A stretch of 64,000 nucleotides of DNA from Lentilactobacillus laojiaonis. GTDB taxonomy: Bacteria; Bacillota; Bacilli; Lactobacillales; Lactobacillaceae. How positions within the stretch are numbered: the stretch's first letter is position 1; each line of letters starts with the position of its first letter. The notes under the pieces are model-generated. The model ran no database searches and was not told where the DNA came from. It was given only the letters and a program-made list of their open reading frames with translations. The DNA lies in assembly GCF_020616595.1 (NCBI RefSeq), contig NZ_CP085278.1:434001-498000 (forward strand), read 5' to 3'. Both the position numbers and the translations under genes were made by a program. Below are positions 62,795-64,000 of this stretch, in pieces.

Positions 62795-62912
62795 AAACAC
62801 TTAACATTATTTGCATTAAGGTCTAGTAATTTATTTTAAATAATGATAGAATGTTTTAAGTTAAGGTTATTACTAATATAGCTGTATTTAAATTTATCGG
62901 AGGTATTACTTC

Positions 62913-63062
62913 ATGCGTGTACACATTACATTAGAATGCACTGAATGCCGTCATCGTAATTACTTATCAAGCAAAAACCGTCGTAACAATCCTGATCGTT
63001 TAGAACTTGACAAGTATTGTCCAAACCAACGTAAGGTGACATTACATCGCGAAACAAAATAA
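62913..63062 (+). CDS. rpmG: Ribosomal protein L33
   Basis: 49 residues: [19 protein letters not shown], then [21 protein letters not shown]. The first zinc pair CTEC is kept, while the second reads CPNQ, with one cysteine missing. The second pair is likewise incomplete in L33 proteins of other lactobacilli. GGAGG precedes the ATG. Component of the 50S subunit. Terminator follows. Confidence 0.95.
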   Translation: MRVHITLECTECRHRNYLSSKNRRNNPDRLELDKYCPNQRKVTLHRETK

Positions 63063-63095
63063 GGTTTTGGGTAATTTACCCAGAACCTTTTTTAT
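63061..63095 (+). terminator. Terminator of rpmG
   Basis: AAGGTTTTGGGTAA pairs with TTACCCAGAACCTT (one G-T pair), followed by T's. Confidence 0.82.
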
Positions 63096-63118
63096 TTATC
63101 AAAATCCGAGGTGATAAA

Positions 63119-63655
63119 TTGGATAAAAAAATTGTTCGCAATCAGCAAAAAGAAAAGATGAATAAGTACTTTGGCGGAAATTTTCATACCTCTTCGTTGT
63201 ATGAACAGTTGTTTAATTCTCAAGAATTCATGGATGCTAAAGTAATTGGAATCACGGTTAATATGGCCAATGAAATTCCTACATTGCCGATTATTAAAGA
63301 AGCTTATCAAAATAATAAAACGGTAGTTGTTCCTAGGACTTTACCAGATTTTAAAATGGAGTTTGTTAAGTTAGATGAACAAACTAAGCTAGAGAAGACC
63401 AAGTTTGGGGTTAAAGAACCAATTAATGGTCAGGTTTATCCTAAAAATAAAATTGATTTAATCATTGTTCCGGGAGTGGCCTTTACTAAAGCAGGCCATC
63501 GCTTAGGATTTGGAGCTGGATTTTATGATCGATATCTCAAAGAATATCATGGCAATACTATTTCATTAGCGGCGTTACCACAATATTTTGACCAACCAAT
63601 TTGGAAGGTTGATGAGTTTGATGTAACGATTGATAAAATAATTAGTGAGGAATAA
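63119..63655 (+). CDS. 5-formyltetrahydrofolate cyclo-ligase
   Basis: 178 residues starting at TTG, with GAGGTGAT upstream. The ATP and folate site motifs are present: DLIIVPGVAFTKAGHRLGFGAGFYDRYL near residue 118, and KEAYQNNKTVVVPRT near 60. It converts 5-formyl-THF to methenyl-THF with ATP. It corresponds to YqgN in Bacillus and is followed 2 bases later by the rhomboid gene. Confidence 0.93.
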   Translation: MDKKIVRNQQKEKMNKYFGGNFHTSSLYEQLFNSQEFMDAKVIGITVNMANEIPTLPIIKEAYQNNKTVVVPRTLPDFKMEFVKLDEQTKLEKTKFGVKEPINGQVYPKNKIDLIIVPGVAFTKAGHRLGFGAGFYDRYLKEYHGNTISLAALPQYFDQPIWKVDEFDVTIDKIISEE

Positions 63656-63657
63656 AT

Positions 63658-64000
63658 ATGAATTTTCGTAATTTAAAGTACAAACCTTTTATGACATACG
63701 CGTTAATTATTATTATGGTATTGATTTTTATAATCATGTCCTTGGATGGTGGTACTACTAATTCGTATAATTTGGTTAGATTTGGGGCACAATTCAATCC
63801 ATATATTATGGCGGGTGAATATTGGCGATTAGTAACTCCGATGTTTTTGCATATAGGATTTACCCATCTATTTTTAAATTTATTTACCATATATTTAATT
63901 GGTCCATATGTAGAAAAAATATTTGGTCATCTCAGATTTATTATAATTTTCTTACTATCAGGGATAGTTGGAAATTTAGCTAGTTTTGCCTTTTCAGATT
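63658..64000 (+). CDS. Rhomboid intramembrane serine protease (cut by window edge)
   Basis: 114 residues are visible, starting MNFRNLKYKPFMTYALIII. The first helix, then GEYWRLVTPMFLHIGFTHLFLN, the rhomboid signature with the first catalytic-site histidines, and further helices are present. The GxSG serine motif and later His lie beyond base 64000. It cleaves membrane proteins inside the bilayer. It follows the folate cyclo-ligase gene, as yqgP does in Bacillus. Confidence 0.9.
   Translation, partial: MNFRNLKYKPFMTYALIIIMVLIFIIMSLDGGTTNSYNLVRFGAQFNPYIMAGEYWRLVTPMFLHIGFTHLFLNLFTIYLIGPYVEKIFGHLRFIIIFLLSGIVGNLASFAFSD

Noticed and set aside
62985-63040. L33 with a broken zinc site as an unusual feature
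   Set aside because: As far as I recall, L33 proteins of other lactobacilli also have an incomplete second cysteine pair, so this looks normal for the group.
1-64000. CRISPR arrays, prophage or large mobile islands
   Set aside because: No regularly spaced repeats, integrase or phage genes were seen; gene order is ordinary core genome apart from the ISL3 remnant.

Overview
The window is a low-GC, gene-dense bacterial chromosome segment of about 70 genes. Strong AGGAGG-type ribosome binding sites, T-box leaders and gene order all point to a member of the Lactobacillaceae (Bacillota). Blocks shared with Bacillus and lactobacilli include yheA/yhaO/yhaN/prsA/yhaH/hit/ecsAB, ytpP/ytpR/sftA/murC, polA/mutM/coaE/nrdR/dnaB/dnaI/thrS/infC/rpmI/rplT, yqeG-yqeM and pheST/mltG/udk/greA. 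The very AT-rich composition and the L-Lys-D-Asp type cell-wall cassette suggest a small-genome heterofermentative genus such as Apilactobacillus or Fructilactobacillus, but the genus is an inference.

Layout. 1-2.4 kb: a decayed ISL3 transposase, a lipoprotein, a TMEM175-type channel and an orphan small gene. 2.5-8 kb: a cell-wall operon asnB/asnH-murE-D-Asp ligase-Asp racemase, which would make and amidate a D-Asp cross-bridge. 8.4-10.5 kb: tRNA-Gly, an arginine T-box and argS. 10.5-11.7 kb: a divergent oxidoreductase/MarR pair with two palindromic operators. 11.7-22.8 kb: ponA, yheA-like, yhaO, yhaN, prsA, yhaH, hit, ecsAB, trmB. 22.7-28.4 kb: ytpP, ytpR, sftA, murC and a Bax-inhibitor protein. 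28.5-39 kb: DNA repair and replication genes, then thrS behind its own T-box and infC-rpmI-rplT behind an L20-type leader. 39-45.4 kb: yqeG, yqeH, yhbY, nadD, yqeK, rsfS, yqeM, tmcAL, yceD, rpmF. 45.5-52 kb: adhP, arlRS, yidC, acyP, an rRNA methyltransferase, an HD protein and an HxlR regulator. 52-58 kb: a T-box with pheST, then mltG, udk, greA. 58-64 kb: yfhO, pbp2A, rpmG, a folate cyclo-ligase and the start of a rhomboid protease.

The most striking observation concerns translation quality control. The threonyl-tRNA synthetase keeps its aminoacylation residues but has replaced all four editing-site residues (Ser75, Gln79, Ala182, Val186 where His, His, Cys, His are expected). Independently, the phenylalanyl-tRNA synthetase beta subunit has lost its editing-pocket residues (Asn272 for His, Asn325 for Gly, Gly341 for Glu). 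Both enzymes therefore look editing-deficient, a combination I otherwise know only from mycoplasmas. The organism may tolerate mistranslation. Other items worth attention are a tRNA-Gly(CCC) with C instead of U at position 55 that appears co-transcribed with the argS T-box, a non-AUG start for infC, paired MarR operators, a Rex-like operator at adhP and tandem repeats upstream of prsA.
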